Positions 16,945 to 25,734 of a stretch of DNA of 64,000 nucleotides are shown here, piece after piece (the stretch's first letter is position 1; each line of letters starts with the position of its first letter). Below the pieces are notes generated by a model that was not told the origin of the DNA, ran no database searches, and saw only the letters and a program-made list of their open reading frames with translations. The DNA comes from Bacteroidota bacterium (lineage in GTDB: Bacteria; Bacteroidota; Bacteroidia; Bacteroidales; NBLH01), in the NCBI GenBank assembly GCA_025361565.1, contig JANYKN010000196.1:19084-83083 (forward strand), written 5' to 3'. The position numbers were made by a program, and so were the translations under genes.

Positions 16945-17826
16945 TCAATCAAAAGAATATAATTCTTTCTTCCATCTTTTATGAGACCACATCCAACTTT
17001 CGGGTTGTTTTATGATGGATTTTTCCATGAGTGAGGCGTAGATTTGGGTTAGTTCATTTTCTGCTAATTCTTTTGGAATGGCTGTTACATCCATCATTTC
17101 CATAGAATAATATCCACGTTTTACTCTTTGCATTTCGATATAAACAACAGGAATATCCAACATTTTCGAATAGTTTTCAGGACCATGCAAAAAAGTGGTA
17201 TTTGATGAAAAGAAAGTAGCAGTTTTTTGTTTTTCTTTATTGGTTGGGTATTGGTCTGCAACCATATAATATGCAACAGGTTTTGGCTTTTTTTTAATAA
17301 AATAGCGGGTCGTTTGATTGATCGAAACAAGCTCCACTCCAAACCTTGCCCTTTTATCCTTAATATATTTATCGATGTACTGATTTGAAATTGGCTTGTA
17401 AAGCACTGCCGGCTGATGTTTAAAATTTGCTGCGGTTGCTGCTGAACCCCATTCCCAATTGGCAAAATGCCCTGCCAATACGATTACATCCTTTCCTTGG
17501 TCAAAATATTTATCGGCAACTTCACTGTTATAAGCTTTAAACCGTTTTAACAATTCTTCTTTACTCATCGAATATCCTTTAAAACTTTCAAGGAATACAT
17601 CGCTGAGATTTTTATAGAATTTTTTTCGCAGCTCTTTGATTTCTTTTTTGCTTTTTTCAGGAAAACATTTGTGCAGGTTTTTGTTAATGACCGATTTGCG
17701 ATAACCAATAACATAAGCCATTAAAAAATATACAAAATCAGAAATTATGTATAAAACCGAAAATGGCAGAATTTTAAAAAAACCAATAAATGCTTTAAAT
17801 AAAATATAGGTTAACTTTTTTCCCAT
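16945..17826 (-). CDS. LpxL/HtrB-like lysophospholipid acyltransferase, copy 2
   Basis: 293 residues: an N-terminal membrane helix (about 20-40) and the acyltransferase domain. The catalytic pair His120-x4-Glu125 stands in LAGHFANWEWG, followed by VLYKPISNQYIDKYI, YYMVADQYPTNKEKQ and the end WMWSHKRWK. The family adds secondary acyl chains to lipid A at the inner face of the cytoplasmic membrane; related enzymes acylate other lipids. It lies 41 bases after a close paralogue and is read in the same direction, so the pair is a tandem duplication in one unit. The catalytic residues are intact in both. Confidence 0.88.
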   Translation of the reverse strand: MGKKLTYILFKAFIGFFKILPFSVLYIISDFVYFLMAYVIGYRKSVINKNLHKCFPEKSKKEIKELRKKFYKNLSDVFLESFKGYSMSKEELLKRFKAYNSEVADKYFDQGKDVIVLAGHFANWEWGSAATAANFKHQPAVLYKPISNQYIDKYIKDKRARFGVELVSINQTTRYFIKKKPKPVAYYMVADQYPTNKEKQKTATFFSSNTTFLHGPENYSKMLDIPVVYIEMQRVKRGYYSMEMMDVTAIPKELAENELTQIYASLMEKSIIKQPESWMWSHKRWKKELYSFD

Positions 17827-17867
17827 TGTATAATAATAAATTAGATTTTATTGCTGTTTTGTCCTTC

Positions 17868-18743
17868 TTAATATAATTCGCGTTTCCATCTTTTATGCGA
17901 CCAGATCCAATTTTCAGGCTGTTTTTTGATCGATTTTTCCAATAGAGTGGCGTACATTTGAGTCAATTCGTTATCTTCCAATTTTCCTGGATATTCAATT
18001 ACATCTATCATTTCCATAGTGTAATAACCTCTTTTTGACCTTTGTATCTCAATATAAACGATAGGAATATCTAATAGTTTTGAATATTTTTCGGGTCCAT
18101 ATAAAAAGGCAGTTTCTGACGAAAAGAATACTGCTGTTCTTTGTTTATCTTTGAGTGGGGGATATTGATCTGCAGCCATATAATAAGCTACAGGTTTTGG
18201 TTTTTTCTTCATAAAATATTGATTGGTTTCATAGATTGAAACTAATTCTGCCCCAAACTTTGCCCTATTTGCATTGATGTATTTTTCAATAAATTGATTC
18301 GAAATAGGTTTATAAAGCACTGCCGGTTGATGTTTGAAGTTTTCTACAACTGTTGCCAGTCCCCATTCCCAATTAGCAAAATGTCCCAATAAAACAATTA
18401 CATCCTTTCCTTTATCAAAATATTTATCTGCAATTTCGCTGTTTATGGCCTTAAATCGTTTAATCATTTCAACTTTGCTCATTGAAAATGCTTTAGCTGT
18501 TTCCAAAAATAGATCACTGAGCATTTTATAGAATCTTTTCATTATTACTTTCAATTCCTTTTCACTTTTGTCTGGAAAACATTTTCTTAGATTTTTAATT
18601 ACTACGGATTTTCTGTAAGCTACAACATAGAAAAGTACAATATATACAATACCTGATAGTCGATATAAAAACCAAAAGGGTATTATTTTTAAAAGGGCAT
18701 TAAATGCCTGGAATAGGTAAAATGATATTTTTTTTCCAATCAT
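17868..18743 (-). CDS. LpxL/HtrB-like lysophospholipid acyltransferase, copy 1
   Basis: 291 residues, colinear with the next gene over the whole length and differing mainly by conservative changes. His121 and Glu126 (LLGHFANWEWG) form the HX4E catalytic site. The FLYGPEKYSKLLDIPIVYIE block and the WIWSHKRWKREL end are shared. It is the promoter-proximal member of the pair. Whether the two enzymes act at different positions of lipid A, or with different acyl chains, cannot be read from the sequence. Confidence 0.88.
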   Translation of the reverse strand: MIGKKISFYLFQAFNALLKIIPFWFLYRLSGIVYIVLFYVVAYRKSVVIKNLRKCFPDKSEKELKVIMKRFYKMLSDLFLETAKAFSMSKVEMIKRFKAINSEIADKYFDKGKDVIVLLGHFANWEWGLATVVENFKHQPAVLYKPISNQFIEKYINANRAKFGAELVSIYETNQYFMKKKPKPVAYYMAADQYPPLKDKQRTAVFFSSETAFLYGPEKYSKLLDIPIVYIEIQRSKRGYYTMEMIDVIEYPGKLEDNELTQMYATLLEKSIKKQPENWIWSHKRWKRELY

Positions 18744-19121
18744 AATATTAAGATTTAATTCAATATGAATTATTTATTATTAATCTGAATTAGAAAATTG
18801 ATATTTGCGTTATTGTGTCTAAATATGAAAATATAATATTTTAGTAACTCAAACATATATAGGTAATGAAGTAATTTATCTTAAGCTTTTTTGTTTGACA
18901 ACTATTGTTAACATAAGAGAATTAATTTTTAGCATTAATTCAAGTATTGTCTATTTATATTTACAAAAGGATATATCATAAACATATGAATTCAAGATCA
19001 TGCTAAAACATTAATAAAATTGGATTGTATTTGGATTTGAATTGCAAAAATAGAAAATTAATCAATGAGTTTTTTAATATTTAATTGTATATTTATCTTA
19101 CTAAACTAAAAATCTAAAATT
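18744..19121. other. Intergenic region between divergent genes
   Basis: These 378 bases are very AT-rich and hold no gene, strong hairpin or repeat that I could recognise. On the minus strand TATGTTTG (plus 18854-18861) fits the -7 consensus but lacks a TTG at the right distance. It should hold the promoters of the acyltransferase pair and of the SPFH gene. Confidence 0.5.
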
Positions 19122-20141
19122 ATGTTTGGAATTAAATACATCAAGTTCGATTCGATGACGCATGTGATGCGATATAAAAACGGAAAAGTAGCTCAGGAAG
19201 GAAGGGGCCTATCTTTTTTCTATACTGCATTTAATACTTCAATAGTAGCTATACCACTGGGAAGTAATGATATACAGTTCATATTTAATGAATCAACCAA
19301 CGATTTTCAAAAAGTAAGTATTCAGGGACAAATTACCTATAAAATTGAAGTTCCAAAGCAGCTTTCCGAGTTACTCGATTTTACAGTAGATGAGAGCGGA
19401 CAATATAAAAAGGAAGATGGCGAGAAACTAAAACAACGTTTAATTAACGAAGCCCAAACAGCTGCTTCATCATTTATCCAGGGTTTGATTTTAAAAGCAG
19501 CAATAGTAAATGCAAAAACCATTGAAAATAAAATTCTTGAAGGCTTGCAGGTTTCCGAAGCAGTGCGTTTACTTGGAGTTAAAGTCTTTGGAGTTAATGT
19601 TATTGCTGTAAAACCAAGCCCCGAAATGAGCAAAGCTCTTGAAACTGCTACACGAGAGGCTCTTCAGCAAGAAGCTGACGAGGCTATTTATCTTAGGCGG
19701 AATTTTGCTGTGGAACAGGAACGTAAAATCAAGGAGAGTCAGTTAAATACAGAGATTGCTATTGAGGAAAAGCAAAAACAAATTACTGAGAAAAAAATGG
19801 AAGCTGAAGTTATTAAAGCCGAAAATGCAAGAAAGCTTAGGGAAATGAAAATACAGGCAGATATTTCAGTTGAGGAACAGAACAGTCAATTGATTGAAAT
19901 TAAAATTGGAAATAAAAAGAAAGAGGCTGATGTTCAGAAATATACAATTGAAGCTAATCTGGAACCATACAAAAATCTCGATTGGAAAACCATTATGGCA
20001 CTTAATCCCAAAGGTGACAATCCCCGATTAAATATAGCATTGGCATTTAGGGAATTGGCCGAAAATGCCAAAAATGTTCAAAATTTAAATATCACTCCTG
20101 ATTTACTCAATTCATTGATTAGTGAAAGTGATTCACGTTAA
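19122..20141 (+). CDS. SPFH (band 7) domain protein without membrane anchor
   Basis: 339 residues. Residues 1-170 form the SPFH domain (RYKNGKVAQEGRGLSFFY, VSIQGQITYKIEVP, GVKVFGVNVIAVKPSPEM). Then follows a long Glu/Lys/Gln-rich coiled coil (about 175-275), and a C-terminal part with YKNLDWKTIMAL and LAFRELAENA. No signal peptide or transmembrane helix is visible, unlike most stomatin or flotillin relatives, so membrane contact would be peripheral. Members oligomerise into scaffolds. The next gene, 119 bases downstream on the same strand, encodes an NAD-kinase-like protein, and this pairing suggests a joint role. Confidence 0.88.
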   Translation: MFGIKYIKFDSMTHVMRYKNGKVAQEGRGLSFFYTAFNTSIVAIPLGSNDIQFIFNESTNDFQKVSIQGQITYKIEVPKQLSELLDFTVDESGQYKKEDGEKLKQRLINEAQTAASSFIQGLILKAAIVNAKTIENKILEGLQVSEAVRLLGVKVFGVNVIAVKPSPEMSKALETATREALQQEADEAIYLRRNFAVEQERKIKESQLNTEIAIEEKQKQITEKKMEAEVIKAENARKLREMKIQADISVEEQNSQLIEIKIGNKKKEADVQKYTIEANLEPYKNLDWKTIMALNPKGDNPRLNIALAFRELAENAKNVQNLNITPDLLNSLISESDSR

Positions 20142-20154
20142 TTAAAACTTAGAT

Positions 20155-20237
20155 AACCCTTTCAGCGCTTATGTTTATATAGAATCTGAGAACTAAAAAC
20201 TTTCAGTAAAGTTAATGAGAAAAACGCTGACAGGGTT
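20155..20237. repeat. 83-bp inverted-repeat element, copy 2
   Basis: AACCCTTTCAGCG (20155-20167) pairs with CGCTGACAGGGTT (20225-20237) with one mismatch over 13 bases. The centre holds TTTATATAGAAT, similar to the TTTTTATAGAAT in the element at 8117-8199, which has the same total length. It starts 14 bases behind the stop of the SPFH gene. Confidence 0.6.
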
Positions 20238-20260
20238 TAATATAATATAATTTCAATTGA

Positions 20261-21262
20261 ATGAACAATATAGAAAATGCCATTATTGTAAGAAACAAAA
20301 CCCGGCTGGAGCAGCTAACTGAACGGTTTAATACGCAAGACCAGGCAAAGTTTTACATTACTCAATCCAAGCAGGCATTTAATTTTCAGAAAGCTTCAAA
20401 AACCTCCTCAAAAGCTGCTCCGATTATAAAAGAAAAGCCGGATGATGATTTTAAAATGTACGATGATGAGCATAAGCGTTTTTATCAGGCTTTTGAATCA
20501 GTGCAAAAGAATGTTTCTAAATTGTTGAAATTTAAAGTAATACAGCAGGAATTTCTTCCAAATTATATTTTTTCCGAAAAAGACATGGTAATTGTTATCG
20601 GGCAAGATGGCTTGGTTGCAAATACAGCCAAATATGTGCACAATATTCCTATTATTGCTGTAAATCCTGATCAGGATAGGTATGATGGGGTTTTGTTACC
20701 GTTCAATCAACATACTGTTTTCCAGGCTGTTGAAAACGTATTAGCTGGCGATTATCTGTTTGATTTGGTTACAATGGCCGAAACCGAATTAAATGATGGC
20801 CAAAAATTACTTGCCTTTAATGACTTTTTTATTGGCACAACCTCTCATATTTCAGCAAGGTATCAAATTACATTAGGTAATCAATCCGAAAACCATTCTT
20901 CGAGCGGAATAATTGTTTCCACAGGAGCCGGATCTACAGGTTGGTTAAGTTCACTTTTTAATATGGCAAACAGTATTCATCAAACTTTTGGCAATATTCA
21001 ACCATTGCCTTATGTTCCAATTGCAAAAAATGAAAACAAGCTTGTATTTGTTGTCCGCGAACCTTTCTTAAGTAAAACATCGCAAATAAGCATTACAAGT
21101 GGCATTTTACAGCCTGGTGATGAACTAATTCTGGAATCGCATATGCCACAAAATGGAATTATTTTTAGCGATGGTATTCAGAATGATTTTCTGACTTTTA
21201 ATTCTGGAGCTATTGCTACCATTAGAGTAGCCGAGGCAAAAGCTAAACTTGTGAAATTATAA
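20261..21262 (+). CDS. Diverged NAD-kinase-like protein
   Basis: 333 residues. Two motifs recall NAD kinase and the diacylglycerol-kinase superfamily: VIVIGQDGLVANTAKY, at the place of the GGDGT loop, and SSGIIVSTGAGSTGWLSSL, at the place of the DGLIVSTPTGSTAY segment. The first glycine pair is changed to GQDG, which makes normal NADP synthesis uncertain. An N-terminal ~90 residues (RLEQLTERFNTQDQAKFYI) is extra compared with NadK. A C-terminal beta part (SITSGILQPGDELILESHMP) agrees with the NadK all-beta domain. It follows an SPFH gene on the same strand, and I infer a functional pair. An 83-bp inverted repeat separates them. Confidence 0.65.
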   Translation: MNNIENAIIVRNKTRLEQLTERFNTQDQAKFYITQSKQAFNFQKASKTSSKAAPIIKEKPDDDFKMYDDEHKRFYQAFESVQKNVSKLLKFKVIQQEFLPNYIFSEKDMVIVIGQDGLVANTAKYVHNIPIIAVNPDQDRYDGVLLPFNQHTVFQAVENVLAGDYLFDLVTMAETELNDGQKLLAFNDFFIGTTSHISARYQITLGNQSENHSSSGIIVSTGAGSTGWLSSLFNMANSIHQTFGNIQPLPYVPIAKNENKLVFVVREPFLSKTSQISITSGILQPGDELILESHMPQNGIIFSDGIQNDFLTFNSGAIATIRVAEAKAKLVKL

Positions 21263-21491
21263 TTATTAACTTTTCGGACAATTTATAAATTAGATTTGTC
21301 TTTTATCTAATATGTTTTTTGATGCAATCTAAAATTGATTTTTTAAAGCTGAATCAATTTTTAGATTATTTTGTTATTTTTACATACGAACTAATTGTTG
21401 CGATTTAGGGTATAAACCCAAAAGAAAAAAATAAAATATTCTCGAATTCAATCAGATAGATAAAAAAGATATCAAATTAAATTCAATTGAA

Positions 21492-22403
21492 ATGAAAACC
21501 AAAAATAAAATACTAGTAGCACTTGATTTGGAAGAACAGGCAATGATAGCACTAAAATATGCTGCACATTTTGCCGAAATGCTTGATTATGAGATTGAAG
21601 CCATGACCATTGTTGAAGAAAGCAATATTATCAGTAAACTGTTTACTTCGGATGAGGTTGTTATAAAACTGAATCAAAGCATCAAAGAGAAAGTTGATAT
21701 TGCAATTGCGCCCTATATTAAAAAGGTGAAAATTAATACTAGCATTGCATATGGGAAACCTTATGAAAAAATTGTTGAATATGCCGATTTAATAAAGCCC
21801 AGTTTTATAATTATGGGTAAAAGTGAACTATCCAAGCAAAATCAACTTTTATTAGGTTCAAATTCCATGCATGTTATCTTGGAAGCAGGTTTTCCTGTAA
21901 TTACTATTCGAGGCGATTTTGATTTTAACAAATATGTAAAAGATCACAAAGAAATACTTGTGCCACTTGATTTGAAAAAAGAAATTTCGGAGCAGGTAAC
22001 TGCAGCAATCGAATTTGCAAAACTATTAAAAACATCAATAAGGATTTTTTCTATTCAAACATCTGGTGGTAAAGGTCGCGAAGCTAAAATGTTAACACAA
22101 TTGGCTCAAACCAAAAAAACAATTATTGATGCTGGAATACATTGTATTGCTGAAATTCTTAATGTTCAAGATGGTGACCTTACTGAATTGATTTGCCAGG
22201 AGGCAATAAAAAACAAATCTGCATTGATTATAATTATGACCAGGGCCGAAAGTAAAATAGCGGAATTAATTATTGGTTCTAAAGCACTGGATATCATTAA
22301 TAAATCTGATATTCCGGTGATGAGTATTGAACCATGGGATAGTGAATCTGGGAGTGCTGTATTTTCGATGTTTTACGATCCTTTAAATATTGTTACTAAA
22401 TAA
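21492..22403 (+). CDS. Universal stress protein with two UspA domains
   Basis: 303 residues made of two alpha/beta UspA domains, about 1-150 and 155-303. The first has KILVALDLEEQAMIALKYAAHFAEML and ends SFIIMGKSELSKQNQLLLGSNSMHVI; the second starts KEILVPLDLKKEISEQV and ends VPVMSIEP. The G-x2-G-x9-GS ATP motif is present only in altered form, so nucleotide binding is open. It is the first gene of a tight unit with a hemerythrin (six-base gap) and nadE (18-base gap). Confidence 0.88.
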   Translation: MKTKNKILVALDLEEQAMIALKYAAHFAEMLDYEIEAMTIVEESNIISKLFTSDEVVIKLNQSIKEKVDIAIAPYIKKVKINTSIAYGKPYEKIVEYADLIKPSFIIMGKSELSKQNQLLLGSNSMHVILEAGFPVITIRGDFDFNKYVKDHKEILVPLDLKKEISEQVTAAIEFAKLLKTSIRIFSIQTSGGKGREAKMLTQLAQTKKTIIDAGIHCIAEILNVQDGDLTELICQEAIKNKSALIIIMTRAESKIAELIIGSKALDIINKSDIPVMSIEPWDSESGSAVFSMFYDPLNIVTK

Positions 22404-22409
22404 CAACAT

Positions 22410-22820
22410 ATGAGCAGGGTTTTTATATTATGGAATGAATCATATAATGTTGGTATTACGACTATTGATACCCAGCATAAAAAATTGGTCGATATTCTGA
22501 ATGAACTTTATGAGTCTTTTGTAGATCAAACTTCAGGTCAAAAATTGAGCGGTATTCTTAAAGAACTAACTGATTATACTGTTTATCATTTTGGAAATGA
22601 AGAACAACTTTTTCAGAAACATGGATATCCGCAAGCAAAAGAACATCTTGAGGAGCATAAAGGATTTATTGCAAGGATAAACGCATTTAGTGCAGAATTG
22701 AATTCAGGAAAAACCAAATTGACCTTTCAACTCATGAATTATTTGAAAAATTGGCTTCTTAACCATATTTGTGGAAGCGATCAGGCTTATGTAAGCTATT
22801 TTATAGATAAGGAATTATAG
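22410..22820 (+). CDS. Bacteriohemerythrin
   Basis: 136 residues, a single-domain hemerythrin. All iron ligands are present: His23 (DTQHKKL), His60 and Glu64 (HFGNEE), His79 and His83 (HLEEH), His119 and Asp124 (HICGSD). Such four-helix proteins bind O2 at a di-iron centre in the cytosol, serving as oxygen carrier, sensor or scavenger. The start MSRVFILWNESYNVGI is normal for the family. The position between a stress protein and NAD synthase, with very short gaps, suggests a shared transcript that answers to oxygen or redox state; this is inference. Confidence 0.93.
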   Translation: MSRVFILWNESYNVGITTIDTQHKKLVDILNELYESFVDQTSGQKLSGILKELTDYTVYHFGNEEQLFQKHGYPQAKEHLEEHKGFIARINAFSAELNSGKTKLTFQLMNYLKNWLLNHICGSDQAYVSYFIDKEL

Positions 22821-22838
22821 CAATTTAATTGGTGAAAA

Positions 22839-23663
22839 ATGATAAACGATTATAAAACAGCCGCAGAAAATATTAGAAGAATCATTAAAAATTACATTGT
22901 TGATCATCATATAAAGGCACTGATATTAGGCATTTCGGGAGGAATAGACAGTGCCTTGTGTGCTGTTTTGGCTCATAAAGTTTGTCTTGAGCTGGGTATT
23001 CCATTAATCGGCAGGAGCATAACCATCGAAACTAACAAAGCAGAAGAAATTCAGCGAGCAGCAGCAATTGGAAAAAATTTCACCAATGATTTTAAAGAAG
23101 TTGATTTGACTGAGATTTTTAAGCTTATGGCAAATCAATTAACAGAAAATATTGATCAGGAAGACAAAAATGATGTCAGTTACAAAATCAGGCGAGGCAA
23201 TATGAAAGCACGCACAAGGATGATTTATTTATATGATTTGGCTTCAAAATATAAAGGAATGGTGCTTTCGACAGATAATTATACCGAACTTTTGTTAGGA
23301 TTCTGGACTTTGCATGGCGATGTTGGAGATTATGGAATGGTTCAAAATCTATGGAAAACCGAAATTTATGAAATGTCCAGATTTTTAGCTTCTCAAATGT
23401 CTAAGGAACAAAAAGATGCTCTTGAAGCATGTATCACAGCTGTTGCAACAGATGGATTAGGCATCACCAATAGCGATCTTGATCAAATTGAAGCAGGAAC
23501 TTATGAAGAAGTGGATCAGATTCTAATGAAACTTTATGATAATAATGGTCTGGGAAAATATAAAGATCATCCAGTAATCAAGCGCAAGTTTAATTCGGAA
23601 TTTAAACGAAATAATCCATATAATATTCCAAGAAAAGAAATTACAAGTGAGCCTTATCTTTAG
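22839..23663 (+). CDS. nadE: NAD synthase, ammonia-dependent type
   Basis: 274 residues, without a glutaminase domain. The PP-loop SGGIDS stands at 33-38. Further marks are RRGNMKARTRMIYLYDLA, STDNYTELLLGFWTLHGD and KTEIYEMSRFL. The enzyme amidates nicotinic acid adenine dinucleotide with ATP and ammonia, the last step of NAD synthesis. It is the last gene of the usp-hemerythrin-nadE unit. Confidence 0.93.
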   Translation: MINDYKTAAENIRRIIKNYIVDHHIKALILGISGGIDSALCAVLAHKVCLELGIPLIGRSITIETNKAEEIQRAAAIGKNFTNDFKEVDLTEIFKLMANQLTENIDQEDKNDVSYKIRRGNMKARTRMIYLYDLASKYKGMVLSTDNYTELLLGFWTLHGDVGDYGMVQNLWKTEIYEMSRFLASQMSKEQKDALEACITAVATDGLGITNSDLDQIEAGTYEEVDQILMKLYDNNGLGKYKDHPVIKRKFNSEFKRNNPYNIPRKEITSEPYL

Positions 23664-23777
23664 AATGGCTGTAAAGAATGGAGATTAAACCAATTGGTTT
23701 CAAAATTTTAAGTTGATAGTATCCAGAAAGCATTATTAGGTTAAAAAGTTTAAATAGAAAGTAATTTGAAAAACGAT

Positions 23778-23786
23778 AAAGGAGGG
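23778..23786 (+). promoter_or_regulatory. Strong Shine-Dalgarno sequence
   Basis: AAAGGAGGG ends four bases before the ATG at 23791. This is the only near-perfect Shine-Dalgarno sequence seen in the window; most starts here have none. It fixes the start of the tsaC-like gene. Confidence 0.6.
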
Positions 23787-23790
23787 AAAG

Positions 23791-24408
23791 ATGCTGCTTA
23801 AAATGTATGATGATAACCCGTCAGAACGACAAATCCTTCAGATTGTTGATATTTTGCGTGCCGGCGGTTTAGTTATTTTTCCAACCGATACGCTTTATGG
23901 TCTGGGATGCGATATCAATCACCACAGAGCCATTGAAAAAATTGCAAAATTAAAAGGCCTTGATTTTAATACCGCCAAATTTTCATTTATTTGTCATGAT
24001 TTAAGCAGTCTTTCTGAATATTGCAAACAGGTTGATACTCCGATTTACAAAATTATGAAGAAAAACCTTCCAGGACCTTTTACCTTTATTCTTAATGCAA
24101 GTAGCAAAGTTCCAAAGATATTAAAAAACAAAAAAAAGACAATTGGTATCCGTGTACCGAATAATAACATTATCCGTGAAATTGTAAAAGAACTTGGAAA
24201 CCCTGTTTTAACTACATCAATTCATGATAATGAAGACGAAATCCTTGAGTATATTGCCGATCCAGAATTGATATATGAAAAATATAAAGACCGAGTTGAT
24301 ATAGTGATTGATGGCGGTTTTGGCAAAATAATTGGTTCAACAATTGTAAATTGCACTGGCGATGAAATTGAGATTATAAGGGAAGGGGAGAAGGAATTGG
24401 AATATTGA
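23791..24408 (+). CDS. tsaC: L-threonylcarbamoyladenylate synthase (Sua5/YrdC family)
   Basis: 205 residues, the length of the single-domain YrdC/TsaC form without the Sua5 extension. Typical parts are GGLVIFPTDTLYGLGCD, the substrate-site KLKGLDFNTAKFSFICHDL, LPGPFTFIL, and TIGIRVPNN followed by GNPVLTTSIH. It makes threonylcarbamoyl-AMP from threonine, bicarbonate and ATP for the t6A37 modification of ANN-decoding tRNAs. The family also covers looser relatives, so TsaC is the likely rather than certain member. The gene has its own strong ribosome binding site and a 127-base gap to nadE. Confidence 0.88.
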   Translation: MLLKMYDDNPSERQILQIVDILRAGGLVIFPTDTLYGLGCDINHHRAIEKIAKLKGLDFNTAKFSFICHDLSSLSEYCKQVDTPIYKIMKKNLPGPFTFILNASSKVPKILKNKKKTIGIRVPNNNIIREIVKELGNPVLTTSIHDNEDEILEYIADPELIYEKYKDRVDIVIDGGFGKIIGSTIVNCTGDEIEIIREGEKELEY

Positions 24409-24447
24409 AATTCTAATCAATTAATCCTTTTTCCGAATGGAATATAT

Positions 24448-25551
24448 TCAATCGGCCCACTCCAATCCCAATTTAATAAATTCAGAAACCTCTTTACTTT
24501 CAAGTAGCGTTAAATGATTTTCATTCGGAAACAATTTCATATTTACCTTACCAGATATCATTGCATTAGTGTTAAACAGTTCACTTAAAGCACTTTCTTT
24601 CTCAACAAGACCATCACCAAAAAAAGTAAAAATCCGGTTTTTATTCTTCTCTTCAGTAACTGAGCCAGCTATCAGATAGTAGTCCACATTTGGCAAAGGG
24701 AGAATTTTTGTAGCCTTGATGTTTTTTTCATTTCCATCTTTTACATTCTGCCAGTCTTCATCAACCAAATAAGCAAAACTTAAATCTTTAATTCCATTGC
24801 TTCGCACATCAAAAAATTTAGCTACTGAATCATTTTCTGATGGATCGATTTTTCTGAAGAAATATTGAGTCATATAAGCAACTCTTGCCAAATATGATCC
24901 TTCATTTGGAACACCAATTAAAAATACTTTTTTTAATAAGCTAATCCAGTTTTGACTTTGAATTCCGGCATAATAACAAGCGCTGCGCGAAACAAGGCCT
25001 CCCATGGAATGACTAATAATACACAATTCCTTTATTTCTGTTTGATAAGCTTCAATAAATTTCTGTAATAAATTACTCAACAAACGGCCATTTTCTGAAA
25101 TATGTAAACCTGTATTGTAACGTATGTAAAGGATATTGGCTTTTTGCTTTTTTTCCAAAGCAGATCCCAGCCATTCAACTTTGTCGTTTGGGTCTGATTG
25201 CCATATGCTTTCATCATTCATTAAACCATGAACCATGATAATGACTTTTCCATTGTGTTTTGAAAAATCAAAAGTTTCTTTCAATTTTTCTATAGAAATA
25301 TCCCTGGATTGGTAACGGAATGATATTTTGATCAATGCTGGATGTCCTTTTTCAGCCATAGAATCTCCATGAAGCCCATTCAAAATAGGTACCACAAGAT
25401 TCGAATCAACTTTAAGTTCATCCAAATGGCTTTTAAACTCATCTTTAAGCATTTTCAGTTTATCATTCAGAAATTGAAAGCTATCTTTTTCCTTGTCAAG
25501 CTTATTTTTAAACCAGTCCGAGATGCTGAATGTTTTCTTTTCCATTTCCAT
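24448..25551 (-). CDS. Alpha/beta hydrolase, lipase/esterase-like
   Basis: 367 residues. The fold is shown by the oxyanion-hole strand IIMVHGLMNDESIW, the nucleophile elbow CIISHSMGGLVSR (G/S-x-S-x-G form SHSMG), an acid candidate in FFGDGLVEKESAL and a late histidine in FPNENHLTLLES. This order matches lipases of the PGAP1/GPI-inositol-deacylase-like group. The first ~90 residues are charged and helical and precede the hydrolase core. No signal peptide, so it is probably cytosolic. Convergent with the tsaC gene, 39 bases apart. Substrate unknown. Confidence 0.8.
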   Translation of the reverse strand: MEMEKKTFSISDWFKNKLDKEKDSFQFLNDKLKMLKDEFKSHLDELKVDSNLVVPILNGLHGDSMAEKGHPALIKISFRYQSRDISIEKLKETFDFSKHNGKVIIMVHGLMNDESIWQSDPNDKVEWLGSALEKKQKANILYIRYNTGLHISENGRLLSNLLQKFIEAYQTEIKELCIISHSMGGLVSRSACYYAGIQSQNWISLLKKVFLIGVPNEGSYLARVAYMTQYFFRKIDPSENDSVAKFFDVRSNGIKDLSFAYLVDEDWQNVKDGNEKNIKATKILPLPNVDYYLIAGSVTEEKNKNRIFTFFGDGLVEKESALSELFNTNAMISGKVNMKLFPNENHLTLLESKEVSEFIKLGLEWAD

Positions 25552-25734
25552 TAATTTAGTATTGTTACCAAAATTACGTGTTTTTATTTAATATTTTATT
25601 TTTTTTGAAGATTTCTTAACTTGAAATACTGGTTCGTAAATTATTAAAACCCACTCAAAATATTTAGTATATTTGTGAAAGAAAATTGAATTTGTGGCGT
25701 TTGACTATTATAACTAATCATTTAAAATATAAGA

